Below are positions 50,638 through 59,332 of a DNA stretch of 64,000 nucleotides, one piece after another. Source of the stretch: Streptomyces sp. NBC_01217 (GTDB lineage: Bacteria; Actinomycetota; Actinomycetes; Streptomycetales; Streptomycetaceae); NCBI RefSeq assembly GCF_035994185.1, contig NZ_CP108538.1:3844001-3908000 (forward strand), in the 5' to 3' direction. Position 1 is the stretch's first letter, and the number at the start of each line of letters is the position of its first letter. The position numbers and the translations under genes were made by a program. The notes beneath the pieces were generated by a model. It was not told where the DNA came from. It searched no databases and saw nothing but the letters and a program-made list of their open reading frames with translations.

Positions 50638-52379
50638 ACAGTGCTCACCGTCCGGGTGTCGCGGCCGGAGCGGAGCACCGTGCCGGGGACCGCGCCGGTC
50701 ACCTTGTCGTCGCGCAGGGTCTCCACCCCGTTGACGCGGACCGACACGATGCCGATGGCCCTGGAGTCGAGGCGCGGGCTGTCGCCGGGCAGATCGTGTA
50801 CGAGGGTGGCCGGCCCGGCGTCGATGCGTTCGGGGTCGAAGAGGACGAGGTCGGCGTGGAAGCCCTCCTGGACGCGGCCGCGGTCGCGGAGCCCGAAGAG
50901 GCGGGCGGGGTCGTCGGTGAGCATCTTGACGGCCTGTTCGAGAGGGAGGAGCTTGCGCCGTCGCAGGCAGTCGCCGAGGAAGCGGGTGGTGTACGGGGCG
51001 CCGCACATCCGGTCCAGGTGCGCGCCCGCGTCGGAGCCGCCGAGCATGACGTCCTCGTGCTCCCAGGTCCGGCGCCGCAGCGCCCAGGAGTCGGGGTCGT
51101 TGTCGGTGGGCATGGGCCACAGCACCGTACGGAGTCCGTCGGCGGCGCAGATCTCGACGAGGCAGTGGAAGGGGTCCTGTCCGCGTTCGGCGGCGATGTC
51201 GCGCACGACGCGGCCGCTGAGGCCCTCGTTCGCCGCGCTGTACGTGTCGCCGATGACGTACCGGCCGAAGTCGGCGAGGCGGCGGAAGACACCGGCCTCC
51301 TTGCTGTGGGCGCGGCGGAGCATCTCGGCACGGGTGGCGGCCTCGCGGAGCCGCTCGATCCGTTCGGGAACAGGAAGGGAGAGGATCTCTCCCCAGCCGG
51401 GGATGAGGTTGAGGGCGCAGAAGGTGCCGAGCGACATGTTCATGGGGGTGAGGATCGGCATGGTGAGCGCGACGATCCGCCCGCCCGCCCGGCGGGCGCG
51501 TTCGCTGGGTATCAGCTGGCGGGGTACGCGTTCGGGGACGGCGGCGTCGATGGTCAGGACGTTCCAGTTCAGCGGCCGTCCCGCGGTGGCGGTCATGTCG
51601 ACGAGGAGGTCGATCTCCTCGTCGGAGAACTGGTCGAGGCAGCCCGCGACGATCGCTTCGAGCTGGGTGCCTTCGTGTTCACCGACGGCCCGGGCGAGGG
51701 CGAGGAGTTCCTCGGGGAGCGCGTGACGGGAGGCGACCGGCTGCCCGTCGCCGTCGGAGTGGGTGGAGGACTGGGTGGTGGACAGCCCCCAGGCTCCGGC
51801 GTCCATCGTGTCGTGGAAGAGCGCGAGCATGGCGTCGAGCTGTTCGGGGGTGGGCTGTCCGCCGATCGCGTCGGCGCCCATGACGTGTCTGCGCAGGGCG
51901 CAGTGGCCGACCATGAACCCGGCGTTGACGGCGATCCGCCCTTCGAGGGCGTCGAGGTACTCGCGGAAGCTGGACCAGGTCCAGTCGACGCCCTCCTCCA
52001 GGGCCTTGAGGGCCATGCCCTCCACCCTGGACATCATGCGACGGGTGTAGTCCGCGTCCTCGGGCCGGTCGGGGTGGAGCGGGGCAAGGGTGAATCCGCA
52101 GTTGCCTCCGGCGACGGTGGTGACGCCGTGGTTCATGGACGGGGTGGCGTACGGGTCCCAGAAGAGCTGGGCGTCGTAGTGGGTGTGGGGGTCGACGAAG
52201 CCGGGAGCGAGGACGAGGCCGGTGGCGTCCTCGGTGGTGACGGCTTGCTCTTTCCCGGTGAGTGCGCCCGGTTCGGCGATGACGGCGATGCGGCCGTCAC
52301 GGAGGCCGACGTCGGCGGGGTACGAGGGTCCGCCGGCGCCGTCCACGACGGTCGCTCCGCGGATGAGGTGGTCGAGCAT
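50634..52379 (-). CDS. D-aminoacylase-like amidohydrolase
   Basis: The 581-residue protein is an amidohydrolase/TIM-barrel enzyme of the N-acyl-D-amino-acid deacylase group. LAPGFVDPHTHYDAQLFWDP gives the first metal-binding His pair, GGNCGF follows, and MLGGSDAGAHLDRMCG supplies the catalytic Asp near the end. AAGAAGGGACC precedes ATG 52379. No signal peptide is seen. It is coupled to the downstream aldehyde dehydrogenase. Substrate unknown. Confidence 0.86.
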   Translation of the reverse strand: MLDHLIRGATVVDGAGGPSYPADVGLRDGRIAVIAEPGALTGKEQAVTTEDATGLVLAPGFVDPHTHYDAQLFWDPYATPSMNHGVTTVAGGNCGFTLAPLHPDRPEDADYTRRMMSRVEGMALKALEEGVDWTWSSFREYLDALEGRIAVNAGFMVGHCALRRHVMGADAIGGQPTPEQLDAMLALFHDTMDAGAWGLSTTQSSTHSDGDGQPVASRHALPEELLALARAVGEHEGTQLEAIVAGCLDQFSDEEIDLLVDMTATAGRPLNWNVLTIDAAVPERVPRQLIPSERARRAGGRIVALTMPILTPMNMSLGTFCALNLIPGWGEILSLPVPERIERLREAATRAEMLRRAHSKEAGVFRRLADFGRYVIGDTYSAANEGLSGRVVRDIAAERGQDPFHCLVEICAADGLRTVLWPMPTDNDPDSWALRRRTWEHEDVMLGGSDAGAHLDRMCGAPYTTRFLGDCLRRRKLLPLEQAVKMLTDDPARLFGLRDRGRVQEGFHADLVLFDPERIDAGPATLVHDLPGDSPRLDSRAIGIVSVRVNGVETLRDDKVTGAVPGTVLRSGRDTRTVSTV

Positions 52380-52526
52380 GACGGGGTCCCTTCTTCCTGT
52401 ACGGAAATGCAGCCGGGGTGCGCACGACCGCGGTACGCACCCCGGCCCCACAGAGCGGCGATCCGGGAAGACGCCGCTGTCTTCAGCCCCGCCGCCGCGA
52501 AATCCAGCCTCACCGGGGCGATTCCA

Positions 52527-52547
52527 GCCCCTCCGGCGATTGAGGAG
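52527..52547 (+). repeat. interspersed GCCC-TCCGGCG-TTGAGGA repeat (copy 2) with adjoining hairpin
   Basis: AGCCCCTCCGGCGATTGAGGA matches the Streptomyces dispersed repeat also at 30626. It is followed by CGGGGC-AGA-GCCCCG at about 52556-52570, a hairpin often found with it. Confidence 0.6.
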
Positions 52548-52633
52548 CGGGGTCCGGGGCAGAGCCCCGGTTCGGGAAGGGGCGGGTAGGGGACAACGCC
52601 CGCCGCAGGCGCACCGCACCCGCACCCCGCCCC

Positions 52634-53761
52634 CTACGCCCCCGCCGCCCCCCGGAACCGCGAGGTCCTGTGCACAGGATCCGTATCGATCTCCGGAATC
52701 ACATGCTCACCGATCAGCCGGATCGAATTCAGCGTGTCCTGCCGACTCATCCCGATCGGCAGCCCGAAGCTCAGCTGATCCGCCCCCGCCTGCTCCCACC
52801 GCTTGCACTGCCGCAGCACCTCGTCCGGATCGCCGCAGATCATCAGCTCCTCGGCGATCAGGAGCTCGATGATCTCCTCGGAGTACTCCGGGAGCAGCTC
52901 GGGCCACTCGGGAATGCCCTCGGGCCGGGGGAACGTGTCGTGGTAGCGGAACAGCAGCGACTGCAGGTAGTTGAGCCCGCCCCCCACCGCGATCTCGACG
53001 GCCTTCGCGTGCGTCTCGGCGCATATGGCCGTCGACGTCACCATGACGTTGTCGTTGACGAAGTCCCCGACCGGCTCCGCGTCCTTGACGGCCGTCTTGT
53101 ACGACTCGACGACCCACTCCATGTCGGAGACCTTCTGCACGCTGAACCCCAGCACGCCGAGCCCCTTCTTGCCGGCCATGGCGTACGAGGACGGCGACCC
53201 GGCCGCGTACCACATCGCCGGGTGCGACTTCCCGTACGGCTTCGGCAGGATCTTGCGGGGCGGCAGCGACCAGTGCTTGCCCTGGAAGCCGACGTACTCG
53301 TCCTGGAGCCACATCTTGGGGAACTCGGCGATGGTCTCCTCCCAGAGTTCCTTCGTGTGGTTCATGTCGGTGATGCCCGGCATGAAGCCCAGGATCTCGT
53401 GGCTGCCGGCCCCGCGCCCCGAGCCGAACTCGAATCTTCCCTCCGACAGATGGTCGAGCATGGCGACCTTCTCGGCCACCTTCACGGGGTGGTTGACGGG
53501 GGCGAGGGGGTTGAAGATGCCGGAGCCGAGGTGGATGCGGTCGGTGGCGTGCGCGAGGTAGCCCAGGTACACGTCGTTGGCCGAGAGATGCGAGTACTCC
53601 TCCAGGAAGTGGTGCTCGGAGGCCCAGGCGTACTTGAAGCCGGACTTGTCCGCCTGGATGACGTACTCGGTCTCCTCGATCAGCGCCTTGTGCTCCGCCT
53701 CGGGATCGACCTCGGCACGCGCGGCGGGCACGTACCCCTGCACAAACAGCCCGAATTCCAA
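52634..53761 (-). CDS. LLM-class flavin-dependent oxidoreductase (monooxygenase type)
   Basis: The 375-residue protein is of the bacterial luciferase alpha-like type: FGLFVQGYVPAAR, KYAWASEHHFLEEYSHL (the conserved EHHF), HLGSGIFNPLAPVNHPVKVA and LDHLSEGRFEFGSGRGAG. It would use reduced FMN, or possibly F420, to act on an unknown substrate. The start is TTG 53761. An operator of the TGAC-N5-GTCA type lies 27 bp upstream, so it shares control with the SDR and the second LLM gene. Confidence 0.87.
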   Translation of the reverse strand: MEFGLFVQGYVPAARAEVDPEAEHKALIEETEYVIQADKSGFKYAWASEHHFLEEYSHLSANDVYLGYLAHATDRIHLGSGIFNPLAPVNHPVKVAEKVAMLDHLSEGRFEFGSGRGAGSHEILGFMPGITDMNHTKELWEETIAEFPKMWLQDEYVGFQGKHWSLPPRKILPKPYGKSHPAMWYAAGSPSSYAMAGKKGLGVLGFSVQKVSDMEWVVESYKTAVKDAEPVGDFVNDNVMVTSTAICAETHAKAVEIAVGGGLNYLQSLLFRYHDTFPRPEGIPEWPELLPEYSEEIIELLIAEELMICGDPDEVLRQCKRWEQAGADQLSFGLPIGMSRQDTLNSIRLIGEHVIPEIDTDPVHRTSRFRGAAGA

Positions 53762-53787
53762 GGAGGTTCACCGTCCTCAATCATTTC

Positions 53788-53800
53788 TGACACACCGTCA
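53788..53800. promoter_or_regulatory. operator-like palindrome TGAC-N5-GTCA (site 1)
   Basis: TGACACACCGTCA lies 27 bp before the start of the LLM monooxygenase gene. It is one of three matching sites in this cluster and is probably bound by a TetR-family repressor. Confidence 0.6.
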
Positions 53801-53849
53801 GATCGTGATGCGACCGACTGTTCCACCGACGGCCCGACCCGTCAATACC

Positions 53850-53862
53850 TGACACCTCGTCA
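53850..53862. promoter_or_regulatory. operator-like palindrome TGAC-N5-GTCA (site 2)
   Basis: TGACACCTCGTCA sits in the same gap between the SDR stop and the LLM start, 62 bp from site 1 measured start to start. That is about six helical turns, so both could be bound on one face of the DNA. Confidence 0.6.
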
Positions 53863-53875
53863 GCTCGGCACTCGC

Positions 53876-54661
53876 TCAGAACAGGCTGACGCCCGCCAGC
53901 CATCCCCCGTCGATGACGAACGGCTGCCCGGTGATGTACGAGGAGTCGTCCGAGGTCAGGAAGAGCGCCAGGGCCGCCACCTCCTCCGGCTGCCCGATCC
54001 GCCCCAGCGGTACGAGCTTCTTGTACAGCTGGGCCACCGCGGCCCTGGACTCCTCCGGGTCCGCGGCCGGGTCCAGCGCGGCCGGGTTGGTCATCGCGGT
54101 ATCCACGGCCCCGGGGCAGACGGCGTTGACCCGTATCCCCTTTGCCGCCAGCTCCACCGCCGCCACCTTGGTCAGACCGAGCACCGCGTGCTTGGCGGCG
54201 GCGTACGCGCCCACGAAGGCCATACCCGTGAGCCCCGTGTACGAGGCGGTGTTGACGATGGTCCCGCCGCCCGCGGCCTCGATCTCGGGCGCGACGTTCT
54301 TGATCCCGAGAAACGCGCCCACCTGGTTGACCTGCACCACCTGCTGGAACTCCTCCAGCGGCGTGGTCACCAACTCGTTGAACCGGAGAATCCCCGCGTT
54401 GTTGACCAGCCCGTCGATCCTGCCGAAGGCGTCCTTCGCGGCGGCGACGGCGGCCCGCCAGCCCTCCTCCCGGCTCACATCCAGATGGACGAACCGGGCG
54501 ACGTCCTCCCCCAGCTCCTTGGCCAGCGCCTCGCCCTGCTCGTCCAGCACATCGGCGATCACCACCCGTGCGCCCTCCGCGGCGAAGAGCCGCGCCTCCT
54601 GCTCGCCCTGCCCGCGCGCCGCACCGCTGATCAGCACGACCCGCCCGTCCAGCTCTCCCAT
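53876..54661 (-). CDS. short-chain dehydrogenase/reductase, hydroxysteroid dehydrogenase-like
   Basis: The 261-residue classical SDR has the cofactor motif [12 protein letters not shown], Asp in [11 protein letters not shown] (NAD preference), NNAG, and the catalytic Ser/Tyr/Lys in NTASYTGL and AYAAAKHAV. It resembles the Streptomyces 3-alpha/20-beta-hydroxysteroid dehydrogenase family in general sequence. It lies between two LLM oxidoreductase genes on the same strand, 10 bp after the second (54672), so it belongs to the same catabolic unit. Confidence 0.9.
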   Translation of the reverse strand: MGELDGRVVLISGAARGQGEQEARLFAAEGARVVIADVLDEQGEALAKELGEDVARFVHLDVSREEGWRAAVAAAKDAFGRIDGLVNNAGILRFNELVTTPLEEFQQVVQVNQVGAFLGIKNVAPEIEAAGGGTIVNTASYTGLTGMAFVGAYAAAKHAVLGLTKVAAVELAAKGIRVNAVCPGAVDTAMTNPAALDPAADPEESRAAVAQLYKKLVPLGRIGQPEEVAALALFLTSDDSSYITGQPFVIDGGWLAGVSLF

Positions 54662-54671
54662 GGCCTGACTC

Positions 54672-55616
54672 CTACCTGTCGAGAAGGGGTGCGACCTCGG
54701 CGGCGAACGCCGTCATCTGGTCGGTCAGTTCACTGCGGCTCCGGCTGCGGAACCGCACCTGGATCTGGTGGACGCCCATGGCCCGGTACGCGCGCAGCGA
54801 CTCGGCGACGGCCTCCGGCTTTCCGGTGAGGGTGCGCCTCCCCACGGACCACTCCGGCTCACCGACGTACAACGGCTCGGTGATCGCTCCGATGACGATC
54901 GGCTCCCCGACGCCCGCCGCCTCGCGCAGCTCCTTCAGCCGGGCGATCTGGGCGGGCAGCCTGTCCCGCGGATCGCCCTGCGGCAACCAGCCGTCCCCGC
55001 GCACCGCGGCCCTGCGCACGGCGGCGGGCGAGGAGCCGCCCACCCAGACCGGCACCCGTTCCTGGGCCGGACGCGGCAGCTGCCCCAGCCCGGCGAAGGA
55101 GAACCGCTCCCCCGCGAACTCCGGGTACTCCTCGGGCCCGAGCGCCGCCTTCAGCGCGTCGATGGTCTCGTCCAGGACCCCGCCCCGCCCCTCGAAGTCC
55201 GCCCCGAGCGCCCGGAACTCCTCCGGTACGTGCCCGGCCCCGACCCCGAGGATCAGCCGGCCGCCGCAGAGGTGGTCGAGGGTGGCGTACTGCTTGGCGG
55301 TGGCCAGCGGGTGCCGCAGGCCGACGACGGCGACATGGCTCATCAGCAGGACCCGCTCGGTGATCCCCGCAAGAAAGGCAAGAGTGGCGACCGGGTCGTA
55401 CCAGACCGTGCCCATGACCCCGGCGAGCCGCCGCGGGATCGCGACATGGTCACAGCTCGCCAGGTAGGCGAAGCCGGTGCGATCGGCGGTGCGGGTGATC
55501 TCGGCGAGGTCGGCGGGGGTGGCCTCGGCCTCCCACCCCTCCGCGTAGATGGTGCTCTGCGACTGGATCGGCAGCTGCATCCCGTACGACAGCGGTCCGG
55601 TGGGCGATATCGGCAT
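54672..55616 (-). CDS. LLM-class F420-dependent oxidoreductase
   Basis: The 314-residue TIM-barrel protein has FAYLASCDHVAIPRRLAG, LLMSHVAVVGLRHPLATAKQ and LDHLCGGRLILGVGAGHVPEE, typical of F420-using LLM enzymes. ATG 55616 follows GGAAGGGG. An operator lies immediately upstream (55642-55654). It is the first gene of the LLM-SDR-LLM cluster. FbiC in the same window supplies the F420 precursor. Confidence 0.87.
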   Translation of the reverse strand: MPISPTGPLSYGMQLPIQSQSTIYAEGWEAEATPADLAEITRTADRTGFAYLASCDHVAIPRRLAGVMGTVWYDPVATLAFLAGITERVLLMSHVAVVGLRHPLATAKQYATLDHLCGGRLILGVGAGHVPEEFRALGADFEGRGGVLDETIDALKAALGPEEYPEFAGERFSFAGLGQLPRPAQERVPVWVGGSSPAAVRRAAVRGDGWLPQGDPRDRLPAQIARLKELREAAGVGEPIVIGAITEPLYVGEPEWSVGRRTLTGKPEAVAESLRAYRAMGVHQIQVRFRSRSRSELTDQMTAFAAEVAPLLDR

Positions 55617-55641
55617 CGACCGGTCCCCTTCCCGACGCAAT

Positions 55642-55654
55642 CTGACGCATCGTC
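55642..55654. promoter_or_regulatory. operator-like palindrome TGAC-N5-GTCA (site 3)
   Basis: TGACGCATCGTCA lies 26 bp before the start of the first gene of the LLM-SDR-LLM cluster, the same spacing as site 1 to its gene. Confidence 0.6.
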
Positions 55655-56149
55655 ATCTGACGGCGCGGGGCCATCGTCGTGCCTCACGTCACATCAGACA
55701 AGAGGCGGGCGCGAACACGGCTCGCTCCCGCCTCGTGATCCCGCTCCTGCTTCCCGCCCGCTCGCGCCCGTTCGCGTCAGACGGACGCGGCATCGCGGCC
55801 GGCGTGGTGCCTGCTGACGTTCTTCTCCATCAGCTCCGCCGACGAGGCGTCGATGGCAGCGGGCGCAGCGAAGAGGCCGGGGACGCTTTGAAGTGTTCCA
55901 CCTGCGTGAGCGGGGGTGCCTCGACAGACCCGGCAGCCCCCGAGTACCCGGGCCGGCCGCTATGGAGACGTGCGGTCGGCGTGCACCGGTGCGGTTTGCA
56001 CCGGAGGGAAACTCAGGGGCTGCGGAACGCGACGTGATCGACACGGAGCTGCCGCAGCGGAAGACCCTTCATCTGCTGTGGCAGCAACCACTGGGGGCTG
56101 TCCGGGACCCTAAGCGGGTTCCTGTCCCTCCCCCTTCGATTCAGTCACC
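55655..56149. other. 495-bp stretch with no supportable gene
   Basis: Arg/Pro-rich frames occur on both strands without binding sites or recognisable folds. GGCGTGCACCGGTGCGG (about 55978) and other small inverted repeats are present. It may hold the promoter for the LLM cluster on its left side and the terminator of the collagen-like gene on its right. Confidence 0.35.
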
Positions 56150-57694
56150 TCACGGGGTGGCGGGGACGCAGACCGCGTACGACTGGACGGTCTGCGGGCC
56201 GGCACCGCTGTTGTACGCGGAGACGTGCCAGGTGTTGGTCGCGGTGTCCGGGTAGCTCGCGGTCCAGTGGATCTCCTCGTTCTGCAGCTGGTTCACGGCA
56301 CCTCCCCCGGTCAGCACGGTCCCGGCCGGGCACTGGGCGTTGATGTTCTCGACGCTGCCGCCGGCGGGAATGAGCGTGGCGGCGCTGGTGGCGGTCTGCG
56401 ACGGACCAACAGGGCCCGTCGGACCGGTCGGACCGGTCGCACCGGTCGCACCGTCAGCACCAGCCGGACCAGTCGGACCGGTCGCACCGTCAGCACCAGC
56501 CGGACCAGTCGGACCAGTCGGACCGGTCGCACCGTCAGCACCAGCCGGACCAGTCGGACCGGTCGCACCGTCAGCACCAGCCGGACCAGTCGGACCAGTC
56601 GGACCGGTCGCACCGTCAGCACCATTGGTACCGGCAGCACCCGTCGGACCCACAGGACCCTCCGGACCGGTCGCACCGTCAGCACCATTGGTACCGGCAG
56701 CACCCGTCGGACCCACAGGACCCTCCGGACCGGTCGCACCGTCAGCACCATTGGTACCGGCAGCACCCGTCGGACCCACAGGACCCTCCGGACCGGTCGC
56801 ACCGTCAGCACCATTGGTACCGGGGAGGCCTGCGGCACCCGTGTCACCGGTGGCGCCCGTCGGACCAGTGGGTCCAGTGGCACCATCGAGTCCGTCAGTA
56901 CCATCGAGTCCGGCAGCACCCGTCGGACCCGTCGGACCCGTGGGCCCGGTCGGACCGGTCGCACCGTCGACACCCGCCGGACCAGTGGCACCAGTGGCGC
57001 CCGGCAGACCCGTCGCACCCGTCGGACCGGTCGCACCGGTCGGACCGTGAGCACCGACCGCACCGGACGCGCCCGTGGCACCGGTGGCGCCCGTCAGACC
57101 CGTCGCACCCGTCGGACCGCTGGGACCGGTCGGACCGGTCGCACCGTCGACACCCGCCGGACCAGTGGCACCAGTGGCGCCCGTCAGACCCGTCGCACCC
57201 GTCGGACCAGTAGGACCGGTCGCGCCGTTGGCGCCCGTCGGGCCCGTGGGCCCGGTGGGCCCGGTGGGCCCCGTGGGACCGGTGGCGCCATCTCCCGGGA
57301 AGTCGTCACAGAACGGCACAGAGGTCTGCGTCGAGATGTAGCGGGCGCTCATCCAGCCGCTGCCGTTGGACAGCAGGTACCACAGAGAGTTCCCTTGGAC
57401 GCTCTGACCGAACACCTGGCAGGCGATGGACACCGTGCCGCCGGAGGGCACGCTGCCCACGATCGACGACTGGGTCGTGGGACCGCTGCGGATGTTCTGA
57501 GAGGTCTGGGCAGTGACCGTCCCGGACACGCTCGCCGCCACCCGGCTGGCCATGACCCGGTTGGCCGCCTGCGAACCCGTGGGGTTCGGCGCCCCGTGAG
57601 CGATGTCCATGGGGCACAGAGCCAGGGTCATCCCCAGCGACATGGCACCCAGGGTTGAACGGGACAGAATGTCCCAGCTTCTCGATTTATGCAT
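56150..57694 (-). CDS. secreted collagen-like protein with SH3-like domain and Gly-X-Thr repeats
   Basis: From ATG 57694 the 514-residue protein has a signal peptide ([10 protein letters not shown], hydrophobic core, IAHG). A bacterial SH3-like domain follows at about 55-115 ([20 protein letters not shown]), then roughly 290 residues of uninterrupted Gly-X-Y triplets rich in GPT, GAT and GAD. A C-terminal beta domain of about 80 residues ends in CVPATP, with two further Cys-pair candidates. Thr in the Y position, in place of hydroxyproline, is typical of bacterial collagens and is a known sugar attachment site. The SH3 domain may hold it to peptidoglycan. AAGGAA precedes the ATG. Confidence 0.88.
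   Translation of the reverse strand: MHKSRSWDILSRSTLGAMSLGMTLALCPMDIAHGAPNPTGSQAANRVMASRVAASVSGTVTAQTSQNIRSGPTTQSSIVGSVPSGGTVSIACQVFGQSVQGNSLWYLLSNGSGWMSARYISTQTSVPFCDDFPGDGATGPTGPTGPTGPTGPTGANGATGPTGPTGATGLTGATGATGPAGVDGATGPTGPSGPTGATGLTGATGATGASGAVGAHGPTGATGPTGATGLPGATGATGPAGVDGATGPTGPTGPTGPTGAAGLDGTDGLDGATGPTGPTGATGDTGAAGLPGTNGADGATGPEGPVGPTGAAGTNGADGATGPEGPVGPTGAAGTNGADGATGPEGPVGPTGAAGTNGADGATGPTGPTGPAGADGATGPTGPAGADGATGPTGPTGPAGADGATGPTGPAGADGATGATGPTGPTGPVGPSQTATSAATLIPAGGSVENINAQCPAGTVLTGGGAVNQLQNEEIHWTASYPDTATNTWHVSAYNSGAGPQTVQSYAVCVPATP
56409..57290 (-). repeat. collagen-like triplet repeat region
   Basis: This encodes the Gly-X-Y stretch in near-identical 9-, 18- and 45-bp blocks (GGACCGGTCGCACCGTC occurs many times). 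Such DNA recombines easily and tends to be mis-assembled. Confidence 0.9.
56621..56809 (-). repeat. three tandem 63-bp units within the collagen-like gene
   Basis: ACCATTGGTACCGGCAGC recurs exactly every 63 bp (56621, 56684, 56747, with a partial copy at 56810). Each unit encodes 21 residues with [19 protein letters not shown]. Identity is essentially perfect, so expansion was recent. Confidence 0.9.
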
Positions 57695-58047
57695 CTCGGA
57701 TTCCTTACCGGTTCTGCGTGGATCGGAGCCGTGACTGTGACAGGCGGAACAGGGCCAGCGCATATGCGCCACGCCGATGATCTTCCGTCTGGGTGCAGAC
57801 CGCTCCCCTTGTGAGTGAGGGGTGCTTCGGCTATCTGCTCTATCTGCCCCTATTTACAGCCTGGTTAGGCGCATTCGAAATGTCTGCCTGACCACCTGCA
57901 CGCCCCCGAGAACCCCGTGTCGCGTCATGGCAGCCGGATTCATGCGCACTAGCGTCGCTTTCCGCGGTGACCGGATCGGCCGATCCCGTACACCGCACGG
58001 ATTCGCCGCGTGGCTTTACTCCATACAAGCCGGATCAGGAGACGTAT
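57695..58047. other. 353-bp divergent regulatory region between collagen-like and glycosyltransferase genes
   Basis: No gene is seen. The middle (57835-57890) is A/T-rich for this genome (TATCTGCTCTATCTGCCCC, TTTACAGCCTGG). Two promoters must face away from each other here. A shared control region would tie expression of the repeat protein to the glycosyltransferase. Confidence 0.45.
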
Positions 58048-59223
58048 ATGACAAATCTGATCGACCGCCCGACCGAAGAACGGCCTCCCACCCTGCACCG
58101 CAAGCCGTCGATCTGCCTGTGCATGATTGTCAAGGACGAGGCAAAGGTCATCGAGCGGTGCCTCGACTCCGTGCGCGACCTGGTGGATGCATGGGTCATT
58201 TCCGACACCGGTTCCCGTGACGGAACACAGGAATTGATCCGCGCCACGATGAAGGGAATTCCGGGGGAGCTTCACGAGGACCCGTGGACCAATTTCGGCC
58301 ACAACCGCACACTGAACATCCAGCGCGCACGCGGCAGGGCCGACTATCTCCTTCTCATCGACGCCGATATGGCCGTCCGACGAGAGGGTCCGCTGTCCGC
58401 ACTGTCCGAACTGAGCGCCGACTCGTACATGGTGCGTCATCTCGGCGCCCTCGAATACCGCATCCCCCGGCTGGTCAGAGGGGACATCCCATGGCGGTAC
58501 GAGGGTGCGACCCATGAGTATCTGACCACCGCGCAGCAGCACACCGTCGCCGATCTCCAGGTGCTCAGCATCGAGCACTTCGCCGACGGCGGCTCGCGCG
58601 GGGACAAGTTCACCCGGGACGCCCGCCTGCTGCGCCAGGACCTCAAGCGCGATCCGGACAATCCCCGCACGGTCTTCTACCTCGCGCAGACGCTCCGTGA
58701 CATGGGTGAGACCCGGGAGGCGATCGCGGCGTACGAGCGCCGGTCCGGCATGGGCGGTTGGGAGGAGGAGGTGTATTACGCCCTGCTGCAAGTGGGGGTG
58801 CTCAAGGCCGGCAGCGGTGACTGGCCCGGTGCCATGGACGCGCTCACCCGCGCCTGGGAAAGCCGTCCGCAGCGGCTGGAGGCGTGCTTCGAACTCGCCT
58901 CCCGGCTGCGGAAGATGGGGCGCTATCAGGCCGCGCACGCCATTGCCGTCGCCGGCCTCAATCGCCCCGCCCCCAAGGACTGGCTGTTCATGGAACCCTG
59001 GATCTACAGCTGGGGCCTGCTCTTCGAGCACTCCATCACGGCCTACTGGACCGGCGACGCGCGCGGATCGCTGGATTCCTGCGACCGCCTCCTCGCCCTG
59101 CCCGACCTTCCGGCCTCCTACCGCGATCAGACCATCAGCAACCGGAAATTCGCGGCCGATCGTGTCGCCGCAGGCCCCGGCCGGTCCGCACCGGCCACCT
59201 TTGCCCGCCCGAAGAGCGCATGA
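58048..59223 (+). CDS. family 2 glycosyltransferase with TPR-like C-terminal half
   Basis: From ATG 58048 (AGGAGA upstream) the 391 residues start with a GT-A domain: SICLCMIVKDEAKVIERCLD, VISDTGSRDGTQ and the metal-binding DxD in LLIDADMAV. From about 190 helical repeats follow (RTVFYLAQTLRDMGETREAI, YALLQVGVLKAGSGDWPGAM), as in protein O-glycosyltransferases that grip a peptide. There is no signal or membrane segment, so it works in the cytoplasm. Being divergent from a Thr-rich collagen-like protein, it is a good candidate to glycosylate it before export. Confidence 0.85.
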   Translation: MTNLIDRPTEERPPTLHRKPSICLCMIVKDEAKVIERCLDSVRDLVDAWVISDTGSRDGTQELIRATMKGIPGELHEDPWTNFGHNRTLNIQRARGRADYLLLIDADMAVRREGPLSALSELSADSYMVRHLGALEYRIPRLVRGDIPWRYEGATHEYLTTAQQHTVADLQVLSIEHFADGGSRGDKFTRDARLLRQDLKRDPDNPRTVFYLAQTLRDMGETREAIAAYERRSGMGGWEEEVYYALLQVGVLKAGSGDWPGAMDALTRAWESRPQRLEACFELASRLRKMGRYQAAHAIAVAGLNRPAPKDWLFMEPWIYSWGLLFEHSITAYWTGDARGSLDSCDRLLALPDLPASYRDQTISNRKFAADRVAAGPGRSAPATFARPKSA

Positions 59224-59332
59224 GGGACGCATGAGGGGCGCATGACGGGCACACGAGAGGCGGAGAGGAGACCGGGGCGTGGCACGGGACAGGGCGGCCT
59301 GCGCGGGTGGCGCTGCGCCGCCGACTGCGCGG

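Noticed and set aside
56409..57290. Regular short repeats considered as a CRISPR array
   Set aside because: The repeats are contiguous multiples of nine bases, in frame, with no unique spacers. They encode Gly-X-Y triplets.
56340..57341. Plus-strand Pro/Val/Gly repeat frames opposite the collagen-like gene
   Set aside because: These are antisense readings of the Gly-X-Thr repeats. The signal peptide, SH3-like domain and binding site all belong to the minus strand.
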